Below the pieces are notes generated by a model. That model was not told where the DNA came from. It searched no databases and saw only the letters and a program-made list of their open reading frames with translations. 64,000 bases of DNA, from assembly GCF_018130065.1 (NCBI RefSeq), contig NZ_JAFCME010000013.1, forward strand, positions 1-64,000. The letters run 5' to 3'. The stretch is from Bradyrhizobium sp. AUGA SZCCT0158. Its GTDB lineage: Bacteria > Pseudomonadota > Alphaproteobacteria > Rhizobiales > Xanthobacteraceae. Positions 49,630 through 58,427 of the stretch are shown piece by piece. Position numbers and translations under genes: made by a program. The first letter of the stretch is position 1; the number at the start of each line of letters is the position of its first letter.

Positions 49630-50364
49630 ATGAGCAAAATACGCCCCAACACCCCACGCCCGACCAAGCCCGCCAAAAAGCGGGTTGTGAGCCGGGCTGC
49701 CGACGCCAGGACGCCAAAGGTGGTCTCGGCGAAGGTTGAGCCCTCAAAGCCCGCTTCGAACCGGGCCGAACGCGCCGCCGAGCGCCGCGAGGCCATTATC
49801 GAGGCGGCGATGGATGAATTCATCGCGCGAGGCTTTGCGGCCACAAGGCTCGACGACGTCGCCAAGCGGGCAGGCGTCGCCAAGGGCACGATCTATCTGC
49901 ACTTCAAGGACAAGGAAGCGCTGTTCGAGGAATTGATCAGGACGGCGATCGTTCCGGTGGTCAACCGTCTTGCTACGGCGGGGCCGCCGCCGGCCGGTGC
50001 CTCGATCCGCGACATGGTGGAGAATTTCGCCCGGGCGTTCATCCATGACGTGGTGACGACGCGGCGCGGCGACATCGTGCGCCTGATCGTTGCCGAAGGG
50101 CCGCGATTCCCCGAAATCGCCGATTTCTACTACCGCGAAGTGGTCTCGAAGGGGATCGCCGGCATGCGCGCGCTGATCGAACTCGGCGTCATCAGGGGCG
50201 AAATCCAGCAGAAGGATTTGGCGCGCTTTCCGCAGATCCTGGTAGCGCCCGCCATCGTCGCGATCATCTGGCAAAGCCTGTTCAGCAAACACGCGCCACT
50301 CGATGCGAACGAGATGTTTCGCGTTCATCTCGATCTGATTTTTGGCGAGCGGAGGACGACATGA
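49630..50364 (+). CDS. TetR family regulator of the efflux operon
   Basis: 244-residue TetR protein. A basic, Pro/Lys-rich N-terminal extension of about 45 residues precedes the HTH (about 50-100; EAAMDEFIARGFAATRLDDVAKRAGV, KGTIYLHFKDKEALF). The C-terminal all-helical domain follows. It probably autorepresses through the palindrome in its promoter. The mRNA may be leaderless because the ATG is almost at the predicted transcription start. It is coupled (ATGA) to the hlyD gene. The effector is unknown; likely a toxic compound exported by the following ABC pump. Confidence 0.9.
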   Translation: MSKIRPNTPRPTKPAKKRVVSRAADARTPKVVSAKVEPSKPASNRAERAAERREAIIEAAMDEFIARGFAATRLDDVAKRAGVAKGTIYLHFKDKEALFEELIRTAIVPVVNRLATAGPPPAGASIRDMVENFARAFIHDVVTTRRGDIVRLIVAEGPRFPEIADFYYREVVSKGIAGMRALIELGVIRGEIQQKDLARFPQILVAPAIVAIIWQSLFSKHAPLDANEMFRVHLDLIFGERRTT

Positions 50365-51146
50365 CCTCGTCGCGGATAACGAGCCTTTTCGCCGCGCTCG
50401 TGCTGGCCGCCGTGCTGGCCGGCTGCAAGGAGCGCAAGGATCCCGGCTTTCAGGGTTGGGTCGAAGCCGACATGATCTTCGTCAGCCCCGACGAATCCGG
50501 GCGCGTGACCAAGCTCAGCGTGCGGGAGGGCGACGAGGTGAAACCCGGCATGCAGATTTATTCGGTCGATGACGATCTGCAGAAGGCCGATCTCAACCAG
50601 AACAATGCGACGCTGGCCAATGCTCAGCAGACCTATGACCGCGCGGCATCGCTAAGCAAGACCGGTTCGGGCACCCAGGCCAATCTCGACTCCGCGGTCT
50701 CGGCGCTGCGCGTGGCGGAGGCGCGCGTCAACACTTCGCAGACGCGGCTGGCCCGGCGCAACGGTTTCGCGCCGGTCTCCGGCACCGTTCAGCAGATATA
50801 TTTCCGCGAAGGCGAGATGGTGCCGGCGCAGCGGCCGGTGCTGTCGATCATGCCGCCCGGCAACATGAAGCTGCGTTTCTTCGTGCCGGAGACGCAATTG
50901 CCGAAGCTTGCGATCGGCGACGAGGTCAAGGTGACCTGCGACAATTGCGCGGCGGATCTCACCGCAAAGATCTACTTCATCGCGACGACGGCGGAATATA
51001 CCCCGCCGGTCATCTACAGCCTCGATGAACGCAACAAGCTCGTCTATTTGATCCAGGCGCGACCGAACAAGCCGGCCAGTCTGCGCGTCGGCCAGCCGAT
51101 CAGCGTGTTCGTCAATGCGCCGATACCGGTGGCGGACAAGCGATGA
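50361..51146 (+). CDS. HlyD-family periplasmic adaptor lipoprotein
   Basis: 261-residue membrane-fusion/adaptor protein, YbhG-like. Lipobox LAGC with lipidation at C22. Biotinyl-lipoyl-like beta sandwich (SPDESGRVTKLSVREGDEVKPG), coiled-coil hairpin (about 70-125), then FAPVSGTVQQIYFREGEMV. It links the ABC exporter encoded next with an outer-membrane channel. Overlaps tetR and the ATPase gene by four bases each. Confidence 0.88.
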   Translation: MTSSRITSLFAALVLAAVLAGCKERKDPGFQGWVEADMIFVSPDESGRVTKLSVREGDEVKPGMQIYSVDDDLQKADLNQNNATLANAQQTYDRAASLSKTGSGTQANLDSAVSALRVAEARVNTSQTRLARRNGFAPVSGTVQQIYFREGEMVPAQRPVLSIMPPGNMKLRFFVPETQLPKLAIGDEVKVTCDNCAADLTAKIYFIATTAEYTPPVIYSLDERNKLVYLIQARPNKPASLRVGQPISVFVNAPIPVADKR

Positions 51147-52087
51147 ATTCAGCCCCATCGACCGCGCCGGATGTTGCCATCAATGTCGAGGGTCTGTCGA
51201 AATCGTTTGGCGGCCGAGCGGTCGTGCAAAACCTCTCGATGCAGGTCAAGCGCGGCTCGATCTATGGCTTCCTCGGCCCCAACGGCTCCGGCAAGACCAC
51301 GACCATCCGCATGCTCTGCGGCCTGCTGACGCCGGATTCCGGCGAGGGCACCTGCCTCGGCTACGACATCCGCCGCGAGGCGGACAAGATCAAGCGCCAG
51401 GTCGGCTACATGACGCAGCGCTTCAGCCTGTATCAGGATCTCTCGGTACGCGAAAACCTGGAGTTCGTGGCGCGGCTCTATGGCCTGCCCAACGCGCGGC
51501 AAGCGGCGCGCGACATGATCCAGCGCATCGGCCTGAGCGGCCGCGAGGAACAGCTTGCCGGCGAGCTTTCCGGCGGCTGGAAGCAGCGGCTGGCGCTCGG
51601 CGCCTGCACGCTGCCCAACCCGCAATTGCTGCTGCTGGACGAGCCGACCGCCGGTGTCGATCCCAAGGCGCGGCGCGATTTCTGGAACGAGATCCATGCG
51701 CTCGCAGCCGACGGCCTGACGGTGCTGGTCTCCACCCACTACATGGACGAGGCCGAGCGCTGTCACGAGATCGCCTATATCGCCTACGGCAATCTGTTGG
51801 CGCATGGCACGGTCGACGAGGTGATCGCGCAATCGGCGCTGTCGACCTGGACGGTCACGGGCGACGATCTCAATGGTCTTGCCGCTGAACTGTCAGGCAA
51901 GCCCGGCGTCGACATGGTGGCGCCGTTCGGCACCAGCCTGCACGTTTCCGGCCGCGACCAGGCCGCACTCGAATCCAGCGTCGCGCCCTACAGGGACAAC
52001 AGGGGGTGGAACTGGCAGCATGGAGATCCGTCGCTGGAAGACGTGTTCATCGATCTGATGAGCCGCTCAAAGGACAATTTCCAATGA
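51143..52087 (+). CDS. ABC transporter ATP-binding protein (efflux)
   Basis: 314-residue ATPase with Walker A GPNGSGKTT, Q loop at YMTQRFSLY, signature LSGGWKQRLALG, Walker B LLLLDEPTAGVDPKA and H-loop STHYMDEAERC. A C-terminal domain of about 80 residues follows, typical of the YbhF/drug-export type. It powers the permease encoded next. Both ends overlap neighbours. Confidence 0.92.
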   Translation: MNSAPSTAPDVAINVEGLSKSFGGRAVVQNLSMQVKRGSIYGFLGPNGSGKTTTIRMLCGLLTPDSGEGTCLGYDIRREADKIKRQVGYMTQRFSLYQDLSVRENLEFVARLYGLPNARQAARDMIQRIGLSGREEQLAGELSGGWKQRLALGACTLPNPQLLLLDEPTAGVDPKARRDFWNEIHALAADGLTVLVSTHYMDEAERCHEIAYIAYGNLLAHGTVDEVIAQSALSTWTVTGDDLNGLAAELSGKPGVDMVAPFGTSLHVSGRDQAALESSVAPYRDNRGWNWQHGDPSLEDVFIDLMSRSKDNFQ

Positions 52088-53250
52088 CTACGACCGACAC
52101 AAACAGCGCACGCCGCAATGTCCGGGAGCCGTCATTCGGTTTCTGGTGGCGCAGCTATGCGATGCTGGTGAAGGAATTCATCCAGCTCCGCCGCGACCGC
52201 GTTTCGTTCGCGATGATCGTGATGCTGCCGGTGATGCAGCTCGTGCTGTTCGGCTTTGCGATCAACACCACGCCGCGCCATCTCCCGACCGCGGTGTTGC
52301 TGCAGGAAGACAGCGACCTGGCGCGCTCGATTCTCAAGGCGATGGAGAACACTGCCTATTTCCGCTTTACGCATGAGGTCCACAGCGTCGCCGAGTTCGA
52401 CGATCTCCTGCAATCGGGCAAGGTGCTGTTCGGCGTCGAAATCCCGCGCGGCTTTGAGCGCGCGGTGCGGCGCGGCGATCACCCGGCATTGCTGGTCGCC
52501 GCCGATGCGACCGATCCGGTGGCGGCGGGCTCGGCGCTGGGCACGCTCAACGGCATCGTGCAGACCGCCTTGGCGCACGATCTGCAGGCGGGCGACCCGC
52601 CATCGACGCCGTTCGAGATCCGCGCCCATTCGCGCTACAACCCGGCGGCGTCCTCGCGGCTCAACATCGTGCCGGGCCTGGTCGGCACCATCCTGACCAT
52701 GACCATGCTGATCTTCACGGCGCTTTCGGTGACCCGTGAGATCGAGCGCGGCACGATGGAGAGCCTGCTGTCGATGCCGATCAAGCCGGTCGAGGTGATG
52801 TTCGGAAAGATCATCCCTTACGTGATCGTCGGCTTCGTTCAGGCAACGCTGATCATCGGCATCGGCGTGTTGTTGTTCGGCGTACCCATTCTCGGCAGCC
52901 TGGCCACGCTTGCGCTGCTGACGACGCTGTTCATCACCACCAATCTTGCGATCGGCTACACCTTCTCGACCATCGTGCAGAACCAGTTGCAGGCGATGCA
53001 GCTGTCGATGATGTTCTTCCTGCCCAGCATTCTCTTGTCCGGCTTCATGTTTCCGTTCGCCGGCATGCCGAGATGGGCGCAATATATCGGCGAGTGCCTG
53101 CCGTTGACGCATTTCGTTCGCATCGTCCGCGCCATCATGCTGAAGGGCGCGACCATCCAGAATTTGCAGTACGACACCATTGCCCTCATTGCACTGATGC
53201 TTTTGGCGATGACGATCGCCGTGACCCGCTTCCGTCGCACGCTCGATTGA
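52084..53250 (+). CDS. ABC-2 type efflux permease
   Basis: 388-residue ABC-2 permease (YbhR/S-like). Six hydrophobic helices: one near residues 35-55 (MIVMLPVMQLVLFGFA) and five in the C-terminal half. A large periplasmic loop lies between. Motifs: EIERGTMESLLSMPIKPVEVM, IPYVIVGFVQATLI, LSGFMFPFAGMPRWAQYI. One copy only, so it may form a homodimer. Likely exporter of a hydrophobic toxic compound. Confidence 0.9.
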   Translation: MTTTDTNSARRNVREPSFGFWWRSYAMLVKEFIQLRRDRVSFAMIVMLPVMQLVLFGFAINTTPRHLPTAVLLQEDSDLARSILKAMENTAYFRFTHEVHSVAEFDDLLQSGKVLFGVEIPRGFERAVRRGDHPALLVAADATDPVAAGSALGTLNGIVQTALAHDLQAGDPPSTPFEIRAHSRYNPAASSRLNIVPGLVGTILTMTMLIFTALSVTREIERGTMESLLSMPIKPVEVMFGKIIPYVIVGFVQATLIIGIGVLLFGVPILGSLATLALLTTLFITTNLAIGYTFSTIVQNQLQAMQLSMMFFLPSILLSGFMFPFAGMPRWAQYIGECLPLTHFVRIVRAIMLKGATIQNLQYDTIALIALMLLAMTIAVTRFRRTLD

Positions 53251-53270
53251 TGCAGAATGTGATACGCGAC

Positions 53271-53351
53271 GTCATTCCGGGATGGTGCGCCAGCACCAGA
53301 CCCGGAATCTCGAGATTCCGGGTTCGATGCTGCGCATCGCCCCGGAATGAC
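53271..53351. repeat. REP-like hairpin repeat
   Basis: GTCATTCCGGGATGGTGCGC at the left and GCGCATCGCCCCGGAATGAC at the right, with an inner GAATCTCGAGATTC dyad. Located between the efflux permease and the cyclase gene. Confidence 0.85.
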
Positions 53352-53362
53352 AGGGTGGGGAA

Positions 53363-54670
53363 ATGTTTGGTTTCTGGGGCAACACAAGCGAGAAGCCGGT
53401 GGTGTCGGCTGATTTTCAGCGCGCGCTGACGCAGCAGATCCTGCGCACCGAGCTGATCCGGATCAAGGCGCTGATCGGGACCACCGTCCTGATCGGGGTA
53501 CTGATTCTCATTGTCCATGCCCTCGATCCCGATGCGATACAGAAGCTCTGGCATGGTCGCTTCGATCCGAGCGAGCTCTTCATCGTCCTGGTCCCGTTCG
53601 TTCTGTTTGAACTCTGGGTCCACTTTGTCATCACCCGGCACCTTGGCACGGACCATGACCTGCCGGTGTACCGGCGCTATATCGGTGCGCTGGTCGAAAC
53701 CTCGATGCCGACGCTTGCTTTGGCGATGCATATCGACAGCATGGGTCCGGTGGACGCGCTCGGCTTCGCGGTGCCGCTGACCTATTTCATCTTCGTCATT
53801 CTCTCGACGCTGCGGCTGGATTTCTGGCTTTCGACCTTCACCGGATTCGTTGCCGCAGCCCAGTTGCTGGCCATGGCGATGCTCTACCATCGCGCCGGCA
53901 GCGCCGATCCGCCGCCGGACCTGTATTATCACTCGGTGCGCAGCGTCATCATCCTGATTTGCGGGATGCTGGCGGGCGCAGTCGGCGTTCAATTGCGCCG
54001 GCAGTTCGAAGCCAGCATTCTCGCCGCGACCGCGCGCGACCGCATCACCAACCTGTTCGGTCGGCACGTCTCGCCGCAGGTGGTCGAGCGGTTGATGGCC
54101 GAGGGTGCGGCGACCGGCAGCGAAGTCCGGCGTGTCGCGGTCATGTTCGTCGATTTTCGCAGTTTTACCGCGGGCGCCAGCACCCGCACCCCGCAGGAAG
54201 TGGTGGACCGCCTCGATGGTGCGTTTGCCGTGCTGGTCGACATCCTCGACCGCCACGGCGGGATCGTGAACAAGTTTCTGGGCGACGGCTTCCTGGCCCT
54301 GTTCGGCGCCCCGTTCGACGCGGGTAACGCCGCGCACCGCGCCGTGGCCGCCGCGCGCGAAATGCTTGAGGCGAACGAACGCGCCAACCAGGCGTCCAGC
54401 TGGCCGCTGCGCATCGGCATCGGCATTCACGTCGGCGAGGTCGTCGCCGGCAATATCGGCTCGCCGCGGCGCAAGGAATACACCGTGATCGGCGACACTG
54501 TGAATTTCGCAAGCCGGCTCGAGGCGCTGAACAAGGATTTCAATTCGCAGTTCCTGATCTCGGCGGCGGTTCACGACGCGCTCGGAGAGGAATGTCGCGA
54601 TGCCGTCGCGCTCGGCGAGGTGCCGGTCAGAGGCTATGAGCGGCCAGTGACGGTCTGGAAAGTGGCATAG
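53363..54670 (+). CDS. Membrane-bound class III adenylate/guanylate cyclase
   Basis: 435-residue protein. N-terminal membrane domain of about six helices (about 35-205), a short linker, then a class III cyclase domain (about 240-420). The two metal-binding aspartates are in MFVDFRSFT and FLGDGFLALFG. A Lys precedes the latter (NKFLGDG), consistent with adenine selection, and the transition-state Asn/Arg lie in DTVNFASRLE. It should make cAMP. Its signal is unknown. No obvious cAMP target is in the immediate neighbourhood apart from the Crp/Fnr-type regulators at 367 and 58428. Confidence 0.9.
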   Translation: MFGFWGNTSEKPVVSADFQRALTQQILRTELIRIKALIGTTVLIGVLILIVHALDPDAIQKLWHGRFDPSELFIVLVPFVLFELWVHFVITRHLGTDHDLPVYRRYIGALVETSMPTLALAMHIDSMGPVDALGFAVPLTYFIFVILSTLRLDFWLSTFTGFVAAAQLLAMAMLYHRAGSADPPPDLYYHSVRSVIILICGMLAGAVGVQLRRQFEASILAATARDRITNLFGRHVSPQVVERLMAEGAATGSEVRRVAVMFVDFRSFTAGASTRTPQEVVDRLDGAFAVLVDILDRHGGIVNKFLGDGFLALFGAPFDAGNAAHRAVAAAREMLEANERANQASSWPLRIGIGIHVGEVVAGNIGSPRRKEYTVIGDTVNFASRLEALNKDFNSQFLISAAVHDALGEECRDAVALGEVPVRGYERPVTVWKVA

Positions 54671-54680
54671 GAGAATATCA

Positions 54681-55595
54681 ATGCAACGGCGTTACATCAC
54701 CGTCGACGTGTTTACTGATCGCGCCTTCGGTGGCAATCCGCTTGCCGTGGTGCTCGACGCCGGCGGGCTTTCGACGGCGCAGATGCAGGCGATCGCCACC
54801 GAGTTCAATTATTCCGAGACCACCTTCGTGCTGCCGCCGGCCGACGGCGCCAATGACGCGCAGGTTCGTATCTTCACCGTGAACCGCGAGCTTCCGTTTG
54901 CCGGCCATCCCAATGTCGGAACCGCCTACGTGCTGGCGACGCAGGCCGCAAAACCGCCGGCGCGACTGCTGTTCGAGGAAGGGGCAGGCCTCGTCCCGGT
55001 CGAAATTGCGACCGAGCAGGGTAGGGTCGTCAGCACCGAATTCACGGCACCGCAGCCGCTGAAGCGGATGTCGCATCTTGGCGCCGAACAGGCGGCTTCC
55101 TGTCTGTCGCTGTCGGCGAGCGACGTGAAGGTTGATCGGCATCCGCCGCAGATCATCTCGGTCGGGCTGGCGTTCCTCGCCGTCGAACTCACCTCACGCG
55201 AGGCGCTGCGCCGCGCGAGGCCGAATGCGGAGGGATTCGCAAAGACCTTCCCGTGCGATGGCAGCGATGCGGTCTATTTCTATACGCGCGACGTGCCGCC
55301 TGGCGAAAAACCCTGCGAGTTGCAGGCGCGGATGTTTCATCCCGGCGCCAGCGGGCTTTCCGAGGATCCCGCCACCGGCAGCGCCACCGCCGCTTGCGCG
55401 GCGCTGCTCGCGGACATCGATCCGTTGAAAGATGGCGAATTGAAACTAACGATCGGCCAGGGCGTCGACATGGGGCGGCCGAGCCTGTTGCTGACGCGCG
55501 TGCGCAAGCAAAACGGCGCAATTTCGTCGATCCATGTCGGCGGCGCCAGCGTGCAGATGATGGAAGGCACGTTCCGGCTGGCGGGCGAGGGGTGA
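54681..55595 (+). CDS. PhzF-family isomerase-like protein
   Basis: 304-residue PhzF/DapF-fold protein: VDVFTDRAFGGNPLAVVLD, NYSETTFVL with the catalytic Glu (E46), ELPFAGHPNVGTAYVL, GASGLSEDPATGSATAACAA. AGGAGA precedes the ATG; it starts 10 bases after the cyclase gene. The wider family includes a phenazine-pathway isomerase and diaminopimelate epimerase, but no phenazine genes are here, so the substrate is unknown. Confidence 0.9.
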   Translation: MQRRYITVDVFTDRAFGGNPLAVVLDAGGLSTAQMQAIATEFNYSETTFVLPPADGANDAQVRIFTVNRELPFAGHPNVGTAYVLATQAAKPPARLLFEEGAGLVPVEIATEQGRVVSTEFTAPQPLKRMSHLGAEQAASCLSLSASDVKVDRHPPQIISVGLAFLAVELTSREALRRARPNAEGFAKTFPCDGSDAVYFYTRDVPPGEKPCELQARMFHPGASGLSEDPATGSATAACAALLADIDPLKDGELKLTIGQGVDMGRPSLLLTRVRKQNGAISSIHVGGASVQMMEGTFRLAGEG

Positions 55596-55612
55596 GAGAT
55601 TGGGCATCGCTT

Positions 55613-55698
55613 CGTCATTGCGAGCGGAGCGAAGCAATCCATAGTGCGGCATATGCGGATGGATGGATTGCTTCGTCGCTTCGCTCCTCGCAATGACG
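55613..55698. repeat. REP-like hairpin repeat
   Basis: CGTCATTGCGAGCGGAGCGA at the left and TCGCTCCTCGCAATGACG at the right, around AAGCAATCCAT/ATGGATTGCTT. Same family as 37360-37436. Confidence 0.85.
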
Positions 55699-55705
55699 GC
55701 TAAGG

Positions 55706-56167
55706 TCATACTTGTTTGGCCGCCAGATTCTCCACCTTCACGCCGTCGCGATCTTCGATGATCTCGGCGATCCATTGCCGGTGGCACTGCTGATGGTCGC
55801 GCTCGTAGCAGAGAATGCATACCGGACCGGACTTCTTCACCAGCGCCGACAATTCGTCGAGTTCTTCCTTGGCCTGCGTGGTCTTCAGATGCGCGGAATA
55901 GATTTTGTGCAATAGATCGAACTTGCCGCTGCGCGCCGCCTCGCGGCCGGTCTTCGGCGTACCCAGCCCCTTCAGATGCAGATAGGAAATGCCACGCTCG
56001 TCAAGGCCGGCCGCGAGCTGGTTCTTGGAAAAGCCGGGCCGCCGCGACGCGGCCACCGCGCGCACGTCGACCAGCAGCTTGACGCCGGCGCTCTCCAGCT
56101 CATCGAGCACGGCCTTCGCCGGCGTCTGCTCATAACCGATGGTGAAGAGGCGATTCTTGCGTGCCAT
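55706..56167 (-). CDS. DUF488 family protein
   Basis: 153-residue DUF488 protein: FTIGYEQTPAKAVLDEL, LLVDVRAVAASRRPGFSK, YLHLKGLGTP, VCILCYERDHQQCHRQWIAE. The CxxE-CHR type pocket suggests metal or nucleotide handling, but no function is established. Convergent with phzF across a hairpin repeat. Confidence 0.85.
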   Translation of the reverse strand: MARKNRLFTIGYEQTPAKAVLDELESAGVKLLVDVRAVAASRRPGFSKNQLAAGLDERGISYLHLKGLGTPKTGREAARSGKFDLLHKIYSAHLKTTQAKEELDELSALVKKSGPVCILCYERDHQQCHRQWIAEIIEDRDGVKVENLAAKQV

Positions 56168-56348
56168 GTCGGTGTCCCGGCGCCGTTACGTCCCGACGTC
56201 AGGCTAAGTCACCCCGCAACGGATTTCCATAACCGCGGAGGTTATGCCGCAGCTGCCCGGCTGCCAGATGCGTTGCCGCCGGGGGCGCCATATCGCATAG
56301 TCGCGAAAACAGCGCCTGTTGATGGCCGGTTATATCGGGGGAAATACG

Positions 56349-57323
56349 ATGCATGGATTTTGCCGCTCGCTGGCGTGGATGGCCGCAGTCGCGCTGCTGG
56401 TTTGCGGCGGCGCGGCGCGGGCGCAGGGCACCTATCCCGACCGGCCCGTGAAAATCATCGTCCCGATCGGTCCCGGCGGCAGCTACGATCTGGTCGGGCG
56501 GCAGATTGCCGACGTGCTTGTGAAACGCATGGGGCAGGGCTTCGTGGTCGAGAACAAGCCCGGCGCCGGCACCGTCGTCGGGACACAGGCCGCGAGCCAG
56601 AGCGAGCCGGACGGCTATACGCTTGTCGTCGGCGGGCTCTCCAACATGGCCTTTAATTCGGCGCTGTATTCCAAGCTCGGCTACGACCCACTGAAGGATT
56701 TTGTGCCGGTCGCGCTGGTCTACAAGTTCGGCTATGTGATGGTCGGCCGCAAGGATCTGCCGCAGCCCAAGCTGGCGGACATCGTCGCGGCGGCGAAAGC
56801 CAGTCCGGGCTCGATCTCGGTGGCGACCGCCGGCGTCGGCACCGGTCAGCAACTGGTAGCGGCGGCCTTCATGAAAGCTGCGGGCGTGAAGCTGCTGGAA
56901 GTGCCCTACAAAGGGTCGCCGCCGGCGTTCACCGATCTGCTGGCGGGCCGCATCGATCTGTTCTTCGACTCGATGGCGGCAGGCCTCCCCCATGTGCAGT
57001 CCGGGCAGGCGAAGGGCATCGCCGTGCTGGCGTCCAAACGCAGCCCGCTGGCGCCTGACGTGCCGACGATGTCGGAAGCCGGCGTTCCCGGGCTCGACGT
57101 CGATTCCTGGCTCGGAATCTTTGCGCCCGCCAAAACGCCGCCGGAGGTGATCGCAAAACTGCGCCGCGATATCCGCGCCTCGTTGCCCGATCTCAAGGAG
57201 CGCTTCGAGAAGAGCGGCGGCGAAGTCTGGGACCTGCCCGACGACAAGCTCAATGCCTTTGTCGCGTCCGAATACGAGACCTGGACCAAGCTGATCCGCG
57301 AGGCCGGCATCAAGCTCGACTGA
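56349..57323 (+). CDS. Bug/TctC-family substrate-binding protein
   Basis: 324-residue periplasmic binding protein with a Sec signal (MHGFCRSLAWMAAVALL, cleavage near ARAQGTYP) and Bug motifs (PDRPVKIIVPIGPGGSYD, VENKPGAGTVVGTQAA, VATAGVGTGQQ). ATG at 56349 (GGGGAA upstream), so the extension to 56319 is dropped. No TctAB partners nearby. The second Bug protein of the window, distinct from the one at 48227. Confidence 0.88.
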   Translation: MHGFCRSLAWMAAVALLVCGGAARAQGTYPDRPVKIIVPIGPGGSYDLVGRQIADVLVKRMGQGFVVENKPGAGTVVGTQAASQSEPDGYTLVVGGLSNMAFNSALYSKLGYDPLKDFVPVALVYKFGYVMVGRKDLPQPKLADIVAAAKASPGSISVATAGVGTGQQLVAAAFMKAAGVKLLEVPYKGSPPAFTDLLAGRIDLFFDSMAAGLPHVQSGQAKGIAVLASKRSPLAPDVPTMSEAGVPGLDVDSWLGIFAPAKTPPEVIAKLRRDIRASLPDLKERFEKSGGEVWDLPDDKLNAFVASEYETWTKLIREAGIKLD

Positions 57324-57331
57324 CGAGGAGG

Positions 57332-58156
57332 TTACTTCACCCGCTCGATCAACTCCATCGCGCCCGCGGGCGCGCGCACCTTGCCCTCGTGGATCACATA
57401 GGCGAAGACGTCGCGCGGCGTCTTCTTCGGCTTGGCTGCATCGACGCGTGGCAGGTCGTCGGGTTCACTGCCCGAAGCCCAGGCTTGAAACCGTTTCGCC
57501 CAGGCGTCGAGCTGTTTTGGCGGGTAGCAGGTCTTTAGTTCGTCATTGCCCTTCTGCAGCCGCGCATAGACGAAATCGCTCGCGATGTCGGCAATACCAG
57601 GATATTTACCGTGCTCGGCGAACACGACGGGCGTTTCGAACTTTCGCAGCAGCGCGATGAAATCGGGCACGCAAAAACTGTCGTGGCGGACCTCGACCAC
57701 GTGACGCAGCGCGCGGCCCTCGAGTTTGCGCGGCAAGAGTTCGAGGAACTTGCCGAAATCGGCTTCGTCGAATTTCTTGGTCGGCGCGAATTGCCACAGC
57801 ACGGGGCCTAGCCGGTCGCCGAGCTCAAGCACGCCTGAATCATAGAACCGCTTCACGGAGTCGCCGGCTTCCGCCAGCACCCGCCTGTTGGTGGCGAAGC
57901 GCGGTCCCTTCAACGAGAACACGAAACCGTCGGGCACCTCACGCGCCCATTTGCGAAAACTCTCCGGCTTCTGCGAGCCGTAGTAGGTGCCGTTGATCTC
58001 GATCGAGGTCAGCTTCGACGCAGCGTAGGACAACTCCTTCGCCTGCGTCAGCTTCTCTGGGTAAAACACACCGCGCCACGGCTCGAAGGTCCAGCCGCCG
58101 ATGCCGATAAAAATGTTGCCGCTGGTTTTTGCGGACGATTTTGCAGGTTTGCTCAC
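57332..58156 (-). CDS. DUF72 family protein
   Basis: 274-residue TIM-barrel-like DUF72 protein: IGIGGWTFEPWRGVFYPE, SIEINGTYYGSQKPESF, FSLKGPRFATNRR, VEVRHDSF and VIHEGKVRAPAGAM. GTG start at 58156 (VSKPAKSS). Function of the family is unknown. Convergent with the Bug gene eight bases away; divergent from the Crp/Fnr gene. Confidence 0.88.
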   Translation of the reverse strand: MSKPAKSSAKTSGNIFIGIGGWTFEPWRGVFYPEKLTQAKELSYAASKLTSIEINGTYYGSQKPESFRKWAREVPDGFVFSLKGPRFATNRRVLAEAGDSVKRFYDSGVLELGDRLGPVLWQFAPTKKFDEADFGKFLELLPRKLEGRALRHVVEVRHDSFCVPDFIALLRKFETPVVFAEHGKYPGIADIASDFVYARLQKGNDELKTCYPPKQLDAWAKRFQAWASGSEPDDLPRVDAAKPKKTPRDVFAYVIHEGKVRAPAGAMELIERVK

Positions 58157-58187
58157 CGGGGGCTCGTTACGAAGGAGGGATGATTGC

Positions 58188-58213
58188 GGGCCGATCTTAA
58201 TCCAGATCGGCCC
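58188..58213. promoter_or_regulatory. Perfect dyad between divergent genes
   Basis: Arms GGGCCGATCT (58188-58197) and AGATCGGCCC (58204-58213) around a six-base loop. It lies 32 bases upstream of the DUF72 start and about 215 bases upstream of the Crp/Fnr gene. Could be an operator or a leader hairpin. Confidence 0.5.
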
Positions 58214-58327
58214 TAATTGGCCAGATTGCCGCAGGCAAAGATGCGTCGGAAGTGCGGGATAGAAGCCGGGCGCTGCGGCGCGATATATGGACACAGACGC
58301 CGGTTCGGCCGACAATCACGCAGAACT

Positions 58328-58343
58328 TGGCGCGCCAATTGCA
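58328..58343 (+). promoter_or_regulatory. Sigma-54-like promoter before Crp/Fnr gene
   Basis: TGGCGCG, four bases, TTGCA: all conserved RpoN positions match except A to G in the -24 part, and GG/GC spacing is exactly ten. It reads toward the regulator gene at 58428, 85 bases away. Confidence 0.45.
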
Positions 58344-58427
58344 GACCTTTGCAACGTAGCAGGCCGCAGGCCCAGGAACTTTTCCGTTCATATCGACGCA
58401 GGTTCGGAGTTGGCTACGAGCGGATAC

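Noticed and set aside
53549..53564. TGGCATGG-like -24 element inside the cyclase gene
   Set aside because: The -12 part does not fit (CTTCG instead of TTGC) and it is deep in a coding sequence.
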